From NCBI GenBank assembly GCA_026397915.1, contig JAPLTX010000023.1, forward strand, positions 1 to 64,000: a DNA stretch of 64,000 nucleotides. The letters are read 5' to 3'. The position numbers and the translations under genes are program-made. Under the pieces are notes generated by a model, which saw only the letters and a program-made list of their open reading frames with translations, was not told where the DNA came from and searched no databases. Positions 53,043-62,104 of this stretch are shown here, in pieces. This stretch comes from Verrucomicrobiota bacterium (lineage in GTDB: Bacteria > Verrucomicrobiota > Verrucomicrobiia > CAIQCK01). Position 1 is the first letter of the stretch. Each line of letters opens with the position of its first letter.

Positions 53043-53125
53043 CATAAGTGGCGTGAGCTTCCAAGCTCGCGCAGTCTCTTCGCTGAAACCGCGGCGGGCG
53101 AGCTTGGAAGCTCACCCCACTTAAG
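53043..53125. repeat. Inverted repeat in cupin/TetR intergenic region
   Basis: Arms 53043-53070 and 53098-53125 (28 bases) are inverted copies matching at 26 positions; the core is GAGCTTGGAAGCTC-like. It lies in the 288-base divergent region 52918-53205, upstream of the TetR promoter. Confidence 0.8.
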
Positions 53126-53157
53126 CAACCCAATACTGCCGCCGGTAACTGCCGTCG

Positions 53158-53191
53158 GTAACTTGACAGTTACTTGGCACTTACCTAGCAT
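53158..53191 (+). promoter_or_regulatory. Probable tetR promoter with overlapping palindromic operator
   Basis: TTGACA at 53163-53168 and TAGCAT at 53186-53191 are 17 bases apart. A perfect palindrome GTAACT-TGAC-AGTTAC (53158-53173) covers the -35 hexamer, a position suited to autorepression by the TetR protein. A related GGTAACT half-site lies just upstream (53144-53150). Confidence 0.5.
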
Positions 53192-53205
53192 CCGGTTGAT
53201 TACTT

Positions 53206-53841
53206 ATGATGGTGTCCACCTCACATCCGCAGCGTTCACAGGCAACAACCCGTGATCCCCAGCGCGCGCAAGAACGCATCTTAACAGCGGCGATGGCGGA
53301 GTTCTCCGCGAAGGGTTTTGCCGGCGCGCGCGTGGACAGCATCGCGCGGCGGGCGCGGATCAACAAGCGGATGCTCTACCACTATTTTGGCAACAAGGAG
53401 GACCTCTTCCGCGCCATCTTGCAACGCAAGCTCGCGCAGCGGGCGGAGTGGGTGGCAAAAGCGCCGGATGATCCCATCGAGGCGCTGGCCTACTGGTTCG
53501 ACCTGGCCCGCCAGGACATGGATTGGATTCGGTTGCTGCAATGGGAAGCGTTGCAGACGGGCAATGGCAAATTGATTAACGAGGAGAAACGTCTGGCCAA
53601 TATCAAGAATGGCATCGCCAACCTGCGCCGCAGCCAGGCCAAGGGGCTGGTATCGCGCGAGCTGGACCCGCAGCAGATGTTGCTGGCGATGATCAGCCTC
53701 ACCACATACCCGCTGGCATTTCCCCAGATCACACGACTCGTCACCGGACTGTCGGTGACAGACCCGGAGTTTCGCAAGCGCCGCGTGGCATTTCTACAGC
53801 AGTTTGCGGCCGCGTTCCGGCCGAAAGGAAAGTCCGCATGA
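53206..53841 (+). CDS. TetR/AcrR-family transcriptional repressor
   Basis: 211 residues. The N-terminal HTH is typical: ERILTAAMAEFSAKGFAGAR, VDSIARRARINKRMLYHYFG and NKEDLFRAIL. The C-terminal ligand domain is all helical and variable. The stop overlaps the ATG of the adaptor gene (ATGA), so it is co-translated with the efflux pump it probably represses. It likely binds the palindrome at 53158-53173. Confidence 0.92.
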   Translation: MMVSTSHPQRSQATTRDPQRAQERILTAAMAEFSAKGFAGARVDSIARRARINKRMLYHYFGNKEDLFRAILQRKLAQRAEWVAKAPDDPIEALAYWFDLARQDMDWIRLLQWEALQTGNGKLINEEKRLANIKNGIANLRRSQAKGLVSRELDPQQMLLAMISLTTYPLAFPQITRLVTGLSVTDPEFRKRRVAFLQQFAAAFRPKGKSA

Positions 53842-54998
53842 AGACGAAAGCTTGGCTGATGGCCGGTGTGACTGCGCTCGTCGCGGCCAGTGCGGCGTTG
53901 ATGGGTTGTTCCGAGAAGTCCAACGCGAAGGGCAGCGCGAAGAAAGCGCCGCCGCCAGTGCCGGTGCTGGCGGCGAACGCGGTGGAGCGCCCGATGGCGG
54001 TGCAGGTGCGCGCCATCGGCAACGTCGAGGCGCTTTCTACAGTGTCCGTGCGCTCGCAGGTGGATGGACCGTTGTTGGCAGCGCATTTCCGCGAGGGAAA
54101 GGATGTCAAGAAAGGCGACCTCCTGTTCACGATTGACCCGCGGCCGTTTACGGAGTCGCTCAAGCAAGCCGAGGCCAATCTCGCCCGCGACAAGGCGCAG
54201 TTGGAGAACGCGCGTCTGGAAAACCAGCGCTATGAGGAACTGGGCAAGAAAGGTGTGGCTTCACCCCAGGACGCCGACAAGGCGCGCGCGACGTTCGCGG
54301 CGCTGAGAGCGACCGTGCAGGCCGATGAGGCGGCGGTGTCCAACATGAAGCTCTTGCTCGGTTACACTGAAATCCGCTCGCCGCTTGACGGACGCACGGG
54401 TGGGCTGAGCAAACACGCAGGCAACGTCATCAAGGCGAAAGACGATGAGTTGGTGGTGATCAACCAGGTTCAGCCGATCTACGTCACCTTCTCCGTGCCG
54501 GAACATTACCTGCCGGACATCAAGCGATATCTCGCGGTGGGATCATTGGCGGTCGAGGCGATTGTCGCCAATCACGATGAACTGAAAGCGCTGGGCCAGC
54601 TCAGTTTCATCAACAACACGGTGGATGTCGCCACTGGCACCATCCAGCTCAAGGCTACCTTCCCCAACACCGACTGCACGCTTTGGCCCGGCCAGTTTGT
54701 CAACGTCCGCCTCGACATGACGACAACGCCGCGCGCGATCGTGGTGCCGTCGCAAGCCGTGCAGACAGGTCAGAAAGGCGAGTTCGTTTACGTGGTCAAG
54801 GCCGACCGGACAGTTGAGATGCGGCCGGTGGTGCTGGCGAGTTCGCGCGACGGCATGGCGGTGATCGAGCAAGGCTTGCGGGCGGGCGAGATGGTCGTGA
54901 CCGACGGGCACTTGCGGCTGGTGCCCGGCATGAAGGTGGACGTGAAGACCAGCATCAGCCCCGCCGCAACCGCGCCAGCCGAGGCGAAGGCACCGTGA
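53838..54998 (+). CDS. RND efflux periplasmic adaptor lipoprotein
   Basis: 386 residues. Lipoprotein signal with lipobox A-L-M-G-C. The adaptor layout is clear: barrel-lipoyl half VRAIGNVEALSTVSVRSQVDG, FREGKDVKKGDLLFTIDP, an alpha-hairpin (LKQAEANLARDKAQLENARL), the second lipoyl half YTEIRSPLDGRTGGLSKHAG and the beta-barrel domain (FINNTVDVATGTIQLKATFP). This is the MdtA/AcrA type that links the RND pump to an outer-membrane channel. No channel gene is in the window. It ends in a GTGA overlap with the pump gene. Confidence 0.93.
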   Translation: MKTKAWLMAGVTALVAASAALMGCSEKSNAKGSAKKAPPPVPVLAANAVERPMAVQVRAIGNVEALSTVSVRSQVDGPLLAAHFREGKDVKKGDLLFTIDPRPFTESLKQAEANLARDKAQLENARLENQRYEELGKKGVASPQDADKARATFAALRATVQADEAAVSNMKLLLGYTEIRSPLDGRTGGLSKHAGNVIKAKDDELVVINQVQPIYVTFSVPEHYLPDIKRYLAVGSLAVEAIVANHDELKALGQLSFINNTVDVATGTIQLKATFPNTDCTLWPGQFVNVRLDMTTTPRAIVVPSQAVQTGQKGEFVYVVKADRTVEMRPVVLASSRDGMAVIEQGLRAGEMVVTDGHLRLVPGMKVDVKTSISPAATAPAEAKAP

Positions 54999-57900
54999 GC
55001 ATTCCAGAACTGTTCATCCGTCGTCCGGTAATGACCACGTTGGTCATGTCGGCGATTTTGCTTTTCGGCATCATGGCGTTCCGGAAGCTGCCGGTCAGCG
55101 ACCTGCCGAACGTGGACTTCCCGACGATCATGGTGTCGGCGAGTCTGCCCGGCGCGAGTCCGGAGACGATGGCCTCGGCGGTGGCGACGCCGTTGGAGAA
55201 GCAATTCTCCACCATCGCCGGCGTGGACAATATGACTTCGGTGAGCGCGCTTGGCTTGTCGCAGATCACCATCCAGTTTGCGCTAAGCCGGACCATTGAC
55301 GCCGCCGGCCAGGACGTGCAGGCGGCGATTGCGCGCGCGATGTCCCAACTGCCGCCGGACATGCCGACGCCGCCGACATATAACAAGGTCAACCCCGCCG
55401 ACCAGCCGGTCCTCTATCTCGCCCTGACCTCGCCGACGCTGCCGCTTTCGACGGTGGACGAATACGCGCAGACGTTGATGGCCCAGCGCATCTCGATGGT
55501 GGACGGCGTCGCGCAGGTGCAGGTGCTCGGCGCGCAGAAGTTCGCCGTCCGCGTGCAGGTGGACCCCGACGCAATGGCGACGCGCGGCATCGGGATTGAC
55601 GAGGTGCAGAAGGCGATCGCCGACGCCAACGTGAACATCCCCACCGGCACGCTTTACGGGCGGCACCAAGCGTTCACCGTGCAGGCCACAGGCATCCTCA
55701 ACAAGGCGGCGGACTATCGCCCAATCATCGTCGCCTACCGCAACGGTGCGCCGGTGCGGTTGGAGCAGATCGCGCGGGTGATTGACAGCACGCAAAACGA
55801 CAAGGTTGCCGGATGGTTTAACGGCGTGCGCGGCATCATCCTGGCCATCCAGCGCCAACCCGGCTACAACACCGTGCAGGTGGTGGACGACATCAAGGCA
55901 CTGCTGCCGCAGTTCCGCGCGCAGGTGCCGGCCTCGGTCGGAATCGAAACGCTTTACGACCGCTCCAAATCCATCCGCGAGTCGGTTCGCGACGTCGAGT
56001 TTACGCTGCTGCTGACTTCGTGCCTGGTGGTGCTGGTCATCTTCCTGTTCCTCCGCAACGTCTCAGCTACGATCATCCCCAGCCTCGCGGTGCCCATGTC
56101 GGTCATCGGCACGTTCGCGGTAATGTATCTGTGCAACTACAGCGTGGACAACCTCTCTCTGATGGCGCTGACGCTGTCAGTGGGCTTCGTGGTGGACGAC
56201 GCCATCGTCATGCTGGAGAACATCGTCCGCCACATGGAGCAGGGCGAGGAACCTTTCGTCGCGGCGCTCAAAGGCGCGAAGCAAGTCGGCTTCACGATCA
56301 TCTCCATGACGCTGTCGCTGGCGGCGGTGTTCATCCCGATTCTGTTCATGCCGGGCGTGCTGGGCCGGTTGTTGCACGAGTTTGCCGTGACCATCGGCGC
56401 GGCAGTGCTGGTATCGGGCTTCGTGTCGCTGACGCTGACGCCAATGATGTGCAGCCGCTTCGTGCGGCCGTCGTCAACCGAAAAGCACGGCCGTCTCTAC
56501 GGTATCCTGGAGAGCGGCTTCAACGGCATGTTGCGCATTTACGAGGTGACCCTGCAATCCGCCATGCGCCACCGCTGGGTGATGATAGCAGTGCTTGCGC
56601 TCACGTTCGTGTTGACGGTCTATCTCGGTTTGAGAATGCCTTGGAGCATGTTTCCCAACGAAGACACTGGCCAGATTTACGCGATAACTGAAGGATCGCA
56701 GGACATTTCGTTCGAGGCGATGCGCATGCACCAGATGGAGGCCGCGAAGATCATCCTAGCCGACCCGAACGTGCTCAACTTTACCTCCTCGATCGGCGTC
56801 GGCGGCTCGACCCGGACCGGTAACGCCGGCCGCATGTTCATCCGGCTCAAACCCCGCTCTGAGCGCAAGCTCAACTCCGACCAGCTCATTCAGGAACTCC
56901 GGCCCAAATTTGCCAAACTGGTCGGTCTTCAAGTCATCCTCCAAAACGTGCCAATCATCCGCTTCGGCGGCATGCTGACCAAGGCCCAATACCAATACAC
57001 CTTGCAGTGTGCTGACACCGCCGAACTCTACCGTTGGGTGCCGAAACTGGAGGCCGCGATGCGTGAGTTGCCCGGCCTTCTCGATGTCAACAGCGACCTG
57101 CTCATCAACAGCCCGCAGGTGTTGGTGGACATGGACCGCGATAAGATGCGCATGCTGGGCGTGAGTGCCGCGCAAATTGAAGACGCCCTCTACAGCGCCT
57201 ACGGTTCGCGGCAGATCTCCACCATCTACACGCCCAGCAACCAATACTGGGTCATCCTCGAAGCCAGACCGGAGAACCAGCGCGACCCCGCGGCGCTCTC
57301 ACAACTTTACGTGCGCTCCGACAGCGGCAAGCTGATGCAGTTGAACACCGTGGCACGGATCAAGCGAACCGCCGGCCCGCTGACCGTCAATCACCTCGGC
57401 CAGCTTCCCGCCTCCACCATTTCCTTCAACCTCGTCCCCGGCGTCTCGCTGGGCACGGCGATGGACCTGATCCGTGACGCCGAGCGCGAACTGCACCTGC
57501 CCGCGACCGTCATCGGCAACTTCCAGGGCACCGCGCAAATCTTCGAGGCGTCCCAGCAAGGCATGGGCCTGTTGCTGGTGATGTCGGTGCTGGTCATCTA
57601 CATCATCCTCGGCATCCTCTACGAAAGTTTCATCCACCCGATCACGATTCTCTCCGGCCTGCCCTCCGCTGGCCTCGGCGCGCTGGTCACGCTGATGATG
57701 TTTGGCTGCGACCTGAACATCTACTCGCTGGTCGGCCTCATCATGCTCGTCGGCATCGTGAAGAAGAACGCCATCATGATGATTGACTTCGCCATCGAGG
57801 CGCAGCGCGAAGGGAAGACGGCCTATGACGCCATCTACCAAGGCTGCCTGCTGCGGTTCCGACCGATCATGATGACCACCTTCTGCGCGCTGATGGGCAC

Positions 57901-58120
57901 GCTGCCGATCGCATTTGGCTACGGTGCCGGCGGCGAAGCGCGCCAACCGCTCGGCCTCGCCGTCGTCGGCGGCCTCATCGTCTCGCAGACCCTCACCCTC
58001 TACATCACGCCGGTGGTTTACCTCGCGATGGAAGGATTGCGCGAGCGTATGACCCGACGCGCGCCCAAACCGGCGCTGGAAACAGAACTCAGCAAAGACC
58101 TCAGCCCGGCAGCGGAATAG
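54995..58120 (+). CDS. RND-family multidrug efflux transporter (HAE-1 type)
   Basis: 1041 residues with a GTG start overlapping the adaptor stop. The N-terminus SIPELFIRRPVMTTLVMSAI and the TM4 motif GFVVDDAIVMLENIVRHMEQ (proton-relay Asp pair near residue 400) mark the RND family. The second half repeats the plan (NIYSLVGLIMLVGIVKKNAI). Pore-domain strands such as PGASPETMASAVATPLEKQF are those of MdtB/MdtC-like pumps. Twelve transmembrane segments are expected. It exports drugs, detergents or metabolites using the proton gradient, under the TetR gene upstream. Confidence 0.96.
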   Translation: MSIPELFIRRPVMTTLVMSAILLFGIMAFRKLPVSDLPNVDFPTIMVSASLPGASPETMASAVATPLEKQFSTIAGVDNMTSVSALGLSQITIQFALSRTIDAAGQDVQAAIARAMSQLPPDMPTPPTYNKVNPADQPVLYLALTSPTLPLSTVDEYAQTLMAQRISMVDGVAQVQVLGAQKFAVRVQVDPDAMATRGIGIDEVQKAIADANVNIPTGTLYGRHQAFTVQATGILNKAADYRPIIVAYRNGAPVRLEQIARVIDSTQNDKVAGWFNGVRGIILAIQRQPGYNTVQVVDDIKALLPQFRAQVPASVGIETLYDRSKSIRESVRDVEFTLLLTSCLVVLVIFLFLRNVSATIIPSLAVPMSVIGTFAVMYLCNYSVDNLSLMALTLSVGFVVDDAIVMLENIVRHMEQGEEPFVAALKGAKQVGFTIISMTLSLAAVFIPILFMPGVLGRLLHEFAVTIGAAVLVSGFVSLTLTPMMCSRFVRPSSTEKHGRLYGILESGFNGMLRIYEVTLQSAMRHRWVMIAVLALTFVLTVYLGLRMPWSMFPNEDTGQIYAITEGSQDISFEAMRMHQMEAAKIILADPNVLNFTSSIGVGGSTRTGNAGRMFIRLKPRSERKLNSDQLIQELRPKFAKLVGLQVILQNVPIIRFGGMLTKAQYQYTLQCADTAELYRWVPKLEAAMRELPGLLDVNSDLLINSPQVLVDMDRDKMRMLGVSAAQIEDALYSAYGSRQISTIYTPSNQYWVILEARPENQRDPAALSQLYVRSDSGKLMQLNTVARIKRTAGPLTVNHLGQLPASTISFNLVPGVSLGTAMDLIRDAERELHLPATVIGNFQGTAQIFEASQQGMGLLLVMSVLVIYIILGILYESFIHPITILSGLPSAGLGALVTLMMFGCDLNIYSLVGLIMLVGIVKKNAIMMIDFAIEAQREGKTAYDAIYQGCLLRFRPIMMTTFCALMGTLPIAFGYGAGGEARQPLGLAVVGGLIVSQTLTLYITPVVYLAMEGLRERMTRRAPKPALETELSKDLSPAAE

Positions 58121-58176
58121 CGCCGCAAAACGAAGTGGGCGTGAGGCAGACAATCCCGTGTGCCCCGCTTCGTTTT

Positions 58177-58929
58177 TCAGACCTCACTGCGCGGCAACGT
58201 TTGTTCTTCATCCGCCGCGCTGCTCGCCGCTGCTGCTTCTTCTTCGCGTTTGACCCGCCGGGCGGCCTCGTTGTAGATCGGCCCGAACCAGCAGTCCCCC
58301 ACGCACAAGCTGAATAACAAACCCCACATCAGCGGCAGCAACCACGTCTGCGCGATGGCATTCATCCCCAGAATGACCACGGCGCCGATTGAAAAATCCA
58401 CGAAGCCTGCGCGATAGATTTTGATGTTCGTCACATAGTCAAACGCCGGCCCGATGCGGCCTGTCTCCAGATAACGGCAGCACGACACCGCACAGAATGG
58501 GATCGTGATGAAGAACGCCGCCGGCGAGGCAAACGGCAACAGCGTCTCGAAAAAGAACTGCCACCGCTCACAGCCAGGAAAACGGAAGATCAACGCCACG
58601 GCCCATGTGAACCCCATCCATGCCAGCACCGGCACAAGCAGCGTCCCGAAAGTGATCAGCAGTTTCACAGCGCCTTCCCTGACGTAGCGCCCCCACAACG
58701 TCAAGCCAAAGCCCGGCAGAATGAATTTCTCCGGATTCTTCTTCGCGCGCCGCAACACCTCCATCGTGAATCCCAGCGGAAGCAGAAACGTCAGCGGACA
58801 GAAAATCATCGGGCCGACGATCAACACCTTCCACCACCAGCCCGGATCGCGCGTCACCATGCGAAACGCCCGCTTCAAATCGCTAAAACGCTCGTTGTTC
58901 TCCATGACAGTCGCGAAGTGTTCCGGCAT
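58177..58929 (-). CDS. DUF4013 membrane protein
   Basis: About 250 residues; ATG 58905 (MENNERFSDLKRAF) is an equally possible start. Four to five hydrophobic segments (WKVLIVGPMIFCPLTFLLPL, LLITFGTLLVPVLAWMGF, SIGAVVILGMNAIAQTWLLP) and the FILPGFGLTLWGRYVREGAV loop match the DUF4013 layout. The C-terminus is acidic and Ala-rich. Function unknown. It lies 19 bases downstream of the PLP enzyme gene on the same strand, and converges on the RND gene. Confidence 0.8.
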   Translation of the reverse strand: MPEHFATVMENNERFSDLKRAFRMVTRDPGWWWKVLIVGPMIFCPLTFLLPLGFTMEVLRRAKKNPEKFILPGFGLTLWGRYVREGAVKLLITFGTLLVPVLAWMGFTWAVALIFRFPGCERWQFFFETLLPFASPAAFFITIPFCAVSCCRYLETGRIGPAFDYVTNIKIYRAGFVDFSIGAVVILGMNAIAQTWLLPLMWGLLFSLCVGDCWFGPIYNEAARRVKREEEAAAASSAADEEQTLPRSEV

Positions 58930-58948
58930 CCGCCCGTCGAATGCAATC

Positions 58949-60250
58949 CTAAACCCCGCCGAAGCATGCGTGAAACGGCACTGGTAAGTCCCGCCAGGTT
59001 GCGTCCACCGCCAGCCCGCTCAGGTCGCGGTGCGCATATGTATGGAAGAACAAATGCCGCCGGCCGGCGCCTTCCGCCGACGCGGCGAACGCCAGCATTC
59101 CCGCGGCGGCCTTGGCCGTGTAGGTCCCATCCAGCACCACCGACGCGCTCGCTTCAAACAACGCCCGCGCTTGCTCCGATGCTTCCGTCGGCCGGCCGTA
59201 ACCGCCGCCGGCTTGGTCGTGAAGAATTAGAAAGTCTTCCGCCGTCGGTTGCGCCAGCGATGTCTCCTCGACGCCCGCAAGCTGCGCAAGCCGCTGCCGT
59301 AACCGGCGCGCAAGGAACACGACGCGCAGTTCCGTCAGCACCTCCGCCGCCACGCAGCGAACCGCCACGACGCGGCTGCGCAGCCCTGCCAGCCGCAGCC
59401 CGATCGCCAACCCGGCCGCAACGCCGCCCGTGCCGCCGGCGACGTGAACGAAATCCGGCGCGGGCAACTCGCCATGCGCCACCTGCGTGCCGATTTCCAG
59501 CCCCGCCTCGACGTAGCCCATCGCGCCGATTGGATCAGTGCCGGCGGGAGGAATGACGTAAACAGACTCAGCCGCAGCCATACCATCGGAACAACCCCTC
59601 ACCCCAACCCTCTCCCCATCGGATGGGGAGAGGGAGATGTTCCGCTCTCTGCTGTGCGACTCACTGAACAGTGGCTGCGTTCGCAACAGAGGAGAACCCT
59701 TCCCTCTACCCGTCGGACGGGGAGAGGGTAAGGGTGAGGGGTCGCTGCGACTGTATGGATTCGGCTCAGCGCATGGAGCGTGGAGCATGGAGCGCGCGTC
59801 ATCGGCCAGTTCAACCAAAGCGCGTTCGTCGAGCGTGCCGACGAGGAAGAGTTTCGCGCCCAGCGCACGCTCGGCCAGCAGCGTTTGGCGGACGCGTTCG
59901 GCCGGCGGTTCCGGCCAGAGCTGGAGATGCACCTCGAAGCCGAGTTGCTGCCCGTAGAGCGCCGTGGCCAGCGTGTGATTGGAACCGAGCGGCCCGAACG
60001 TCAGCACGCGCCGCGCACCGGCGGCCCGCGCGTCGCCGAAGTAGTGCTCCAGCTTGCGGACCTTGCTCATCCCCCACGGCTCGCCGGAGAGATCGTCGCG
60101 CTTGACCCACAACTGCCCGCCCGCCGGCAAGCGGGCCGCATGCTCGACGGTCGTGAGACGTTCAACGGGCGTCGGGTAGGTGCCAAGCGGCACAAACGGC
60201 ATCGTGTCGCGCAAACGCGGAAACCGCTGAAACAAGAGCAGCCGGTTCAA
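58949..60250 (-). CDS. PLP-dependent ACC deaminase / D-cysteine desulfhydrase-like enzyme
   Basis: About 433 residues of the tryptophan-synthase-beta fold. LLLFQRFPRLRDTMPFVPLG and PTPVERL are the family start, so I choose TTG 60250, which overlaps the DUF1080 stop (TTGA). The PLP Lys lies in GMSKVRKLEHYF, the substrate loop in FGPLGSNHTLATAL, and the phosphate loop in VAGGTGGVAAGLAIGLRL. Between VELADDAR and VYVIPPAGTDPIGAMGYVE there is a low-complexity Pro/Ser/Arg insert made by repeats (59595-59793). Likely acts on D-cysteine or ACC. The insert sits on a surface loop by inference, so activity may survive. Confidence 0.85.
   Translation of the reverse strand: MNRLLLFQRFPRLRDTMPFVPLGTYPTPVERLTTVEHAARLPAGGQLWVKRDDLSGEPWGMSKVRKLEHYFGDARAAGARRVLTFGPLGSNHTLATALYGQQLGFEVHLQLWPEPPAERVRQTLLAERALGAKLFLVGTLDERALVELADDARSMLHAPCAEPNPYSRSDPSPLPSPRPTGRGKGSPLLRTQPLFSESHSRERNISLSPSDGERVGVRGCSDGMAAAESVYVIPPAGTDPIGAMGYVEAGLEIGTQVAHGELPAPDFVHVAGGTGGVAAGLAIGLRLAGLRSRVVAVRCVAAEVLTELRVVFLARRLRQRLAQLAGVEETSLAQPTAEDFLILHDQAGGGYGRPTEASEQARALFEASASVVLDGTYTAKAAAGMLAFAASAEGAGRRHLFFHTYAHRDLSGLAVDATWRDLPVPFHACFGGV
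59595..59793. repeat. Composite repeat inserted in the PLP enzyme gene
   Basis: Outer 23-base arms (59595-59617 and 59719-59741) are inverted copies matching at 21 positions, each with its own small hairpin (TCTCCCCATCGGATGGGGAGA and a CCCGTCGGACGGG partner are both hairpin tips). Next to it, three 7-mers ATGGAGC, GTGGAGC, ATGGAGC occupy 59773-59793. The reading frame of the host gene is kept throughout. Confidence 0.82.
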
Positions 60251-60978
60251 TGGGCTGACAGCACCTTGATCTTCACGTCCTTGAACCACACGCGGCCGCC
60301 GTGGTCTTGCAGGCCGATATGGCCTTTGCGCGGCATGTCCTTCCAGGCGTTCTTGTATTTGTTCTTCGTGCCGTCAGGATTCTGGCCGGGCTTGTCGAAC
60401 TGGTCCTCGTTCATCTCGCAGATCTTCTCTCCGTTTAGCTCGACGGAGATGATCGGGCCTTTGCAGGTGATGACCATGCGGTTCCATTCGCCAACGGGCT
60501 TCTCCATGTTCTTGCATGGCGCCACCATGTCGTAGAGCGCGCCGCAATCGTGCTTGCCCGGCTTCTCCACGCCGACGCTGTCGAACACCTGCACCTCGAT
60601 GCCGGTGTGAACGGCGTTCTTGAGGTCGGACCAGCGGATGAACACGCCGCTGTTGCACTTGTGCGTCTCTTCCTTCTTGCTCTTCGCGTTCAGCTTCTTG
60701 GTGGGCGGCGAAACCTTGAAGTCGAGCGACAGGACGAAGTTCTCGTATTGCTCCTTCGTGTAGAGATAACCGCCGCCTTTGATCTGGCAGGCAATCGTGC
60801 CGTCCTCGACTGCCCAGCCCTCCGGCTTGCCGGTCGCGGCCCAGCCGTCGAGCGTCTTGCCGTCAAAGAGCGCCGTCTCCTTCTCCGCTGCGACGAGATT
60901 TTGCATCGCGCAAAACGCCATCGCGACCATTCCTCCGGCAATCAGTCTTCCTGTGATCGAGTTCATCTTCATCATCAT
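60247..60978 (-). CDS. DUF1080 (3-keto-disaccharide hydrolase-type) secreted protein
   Basis: 243 residues. Signal peptide SITGRLIAGGMVAMAFCAMQ. The family pattern is clear: ALFDGKTLDGWAATGKPEGW, GTIACQIKGGGYLYTKEQYE, NFVLSLDFKVS, NSGVFIRWSD, VGEWNRMVITCKG and GHIGLQDHGGRVWFKDVKIK. This concanavalin-like beta-sandwich hydrolyses 3-keto-glycosides in characterised members. TTGA overlap with the PLP enzyme gene. It is divergent from the TIM-barrel isomerase gene 95 bases away, a pairing that fits 3-keto-sugar catabolism. Confidence 0.92.
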   Translation of the reverse strand: MMMKMNSITGRLIAGGMVAMAFCAMQNLVAAEKETALFDGKTLDGWAATGKPEGWAVEDGTIACQIKGGGYLYTKEQYENFVLSLDFKVSPPTKKLNAKSKKEETHKCNSGVFIRWSDLKNAVHTGIEVQVFDSVGVEKPGKHDCGALYDMVAPCKNMEKPVGEWNRMVITCKGPIISVELNGEKICEMNEDQFDKPGQNPDGTKNKYKNAWKDMPRKGHIGLQDHGGRVWFKDVKIKVLSAH

Positions 60979-61073
60979 GTTCCTGTGGGTTGGTTGAGCC
61001 GCTACGCTTACGCCTTCCGACGCAACAATTCAACCTTTCAGTCGGGCCGCGCTTCGTGTAAAAGAGCCGCCCC

Positions 61074-62084
61074 ATGACACCCAAAGTTCTCCTTTCAGGT
61101 TTCGCCGACGAGGGTGCGGTCAAGAAGACCGCGCTCGAACAGATGACCTTGCTCGCCGCCGCCGGCCTCAAGTATTACAGCATCCGTTTCGTGGACGCCG
61201 GCAACGGCGTCAAGAACGTGATGCAGCTCACCGACGTGGAGATCAAATTGCTCCAGCAGTTCCACCTCGACTACGGCGTCAGCGTCGCCACCCTCGGCTC
61301 GCCCATCGGCAAGGTGAAGATCAAGGACGTGGAGGACGGCACCCGCAACCGCTACATCCCGTTCCGCCAATACGTGGACCAGGACGTGCGCCACGCCATC
61401 GCGCTCGCGCAGGCGTTCGGCACCAAGCTCATCCGCGGCTTCTCCTTCTACCAGCCCAAGGGCGAGCGGCCGGAGGACTACGTCCGGCAGGCGGGCGACA
61501 TGCTCGGCGAGATCGCGGCGCGCTGCGAGGCGGAGGGCGTCATCTTCGGCCTGGAAGTCGAGGCAAACCTCGTCGGCCAGAACGGCCGCCTGCTTATGGA
61601 GCTATACAAGCACGTCAACAGCAAGGCCCTCGTCCTCGTCTTCGACGCCGCCAACCTCTTCGTCCAGTTCGGCAGCGGCAAGGCCGTCGTCGAAAACTAC
61701 CACGCCATGAAAGACGGCATCGCCTGGATGCACATCAAGGACTACCGCCAGAAGGGCAAACTCCAGTGGCGCGGCCACGTGGACGAGGCGATGCTCAAAA
61801 ACTTCGTCCCCTGCGACACCGGCGACTGCCAGCACCTCGCCATCCTCAGAGATTTCGCCAAGCGCATCCCCGCCCTCGACCGCAAGCTCAGGAAACTCGG
61901 CGTCCCCGGCGTGTTCATGGACCTGGAGCCGCACCTGAAGGGCGGCGGCCAGTTCGGCGGCACCAGCGGCCCCGACGGTTTCGGCGTCGCCCTGCGCGCG
62001 CTGACCGACGTCCTCGACGCCGCCCGCATTGCCTACGACCTGCGCAGCTACAAGGACATCGAGGCGATCAAGCGCGCGGTATAA
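61074..62084 (+). CDS. Sugar phosphate isomerase/epimerase-like TIM barrel
   Basis: 336 residues, no signal peptide. Barrel strands: VLLSGFADEGAVKKTALEQM, AAGLKYYSIRFVDAGNG, IFGLEVEANLVGQ (Glu ligand), LVLVFDAANLFVQFG (Asp-x-x-Asn loop), WMHIKDYR (His-Lys-Asp) and the final VFMDLEPHLKGGGQFGG. This metal-dependent isomerase/epimerase superfamily often sits beside DUF1080 genes. Likely isomerises a keto-sugar released by DUF1080-type hydrolysis (inference). Array 2 begins 20 bases after its stop. Confidence 0.87.
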   Translation: MTPKVLLSGFADEGAVKKTALEQMTLLAAAGLKYYSIRFVDAGNGVKNVMQLTDVEIKLLQQFHLDYGVSVATLGSPIGKVKIKDVEDGTRNRYIPFRQYVDQDVRHAIALAQAFGTKLIRGFSFYQPKGERPEDYVRQAGDMLGEIAARCEAEGVIFGLEVEANLVGQNGRLLMELYKHVNSKALVLVFDAANLFVQFGSGKAVVENYHAMKDGIAWMHIKDYRQKGKLQWRGHVDEAMLKNFVPCDTGDCQHLAILRDFAKRIPALDRKLRKLGVPGVFMDLEPHLKGGGQFGGTSGPDGFGVALRALTDVLDAARIAYDLRSYKDIEAIKRAV

Positions 62085-62104
62085 CGAACCCGCGCCGCCA
62101 GCGG

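Noticed and set aside
59595..59793. Frameshifted or split PLP enzyme gene
   Set aside because: The frame is continuous through the repeat and both flanking halves keep family motifs.
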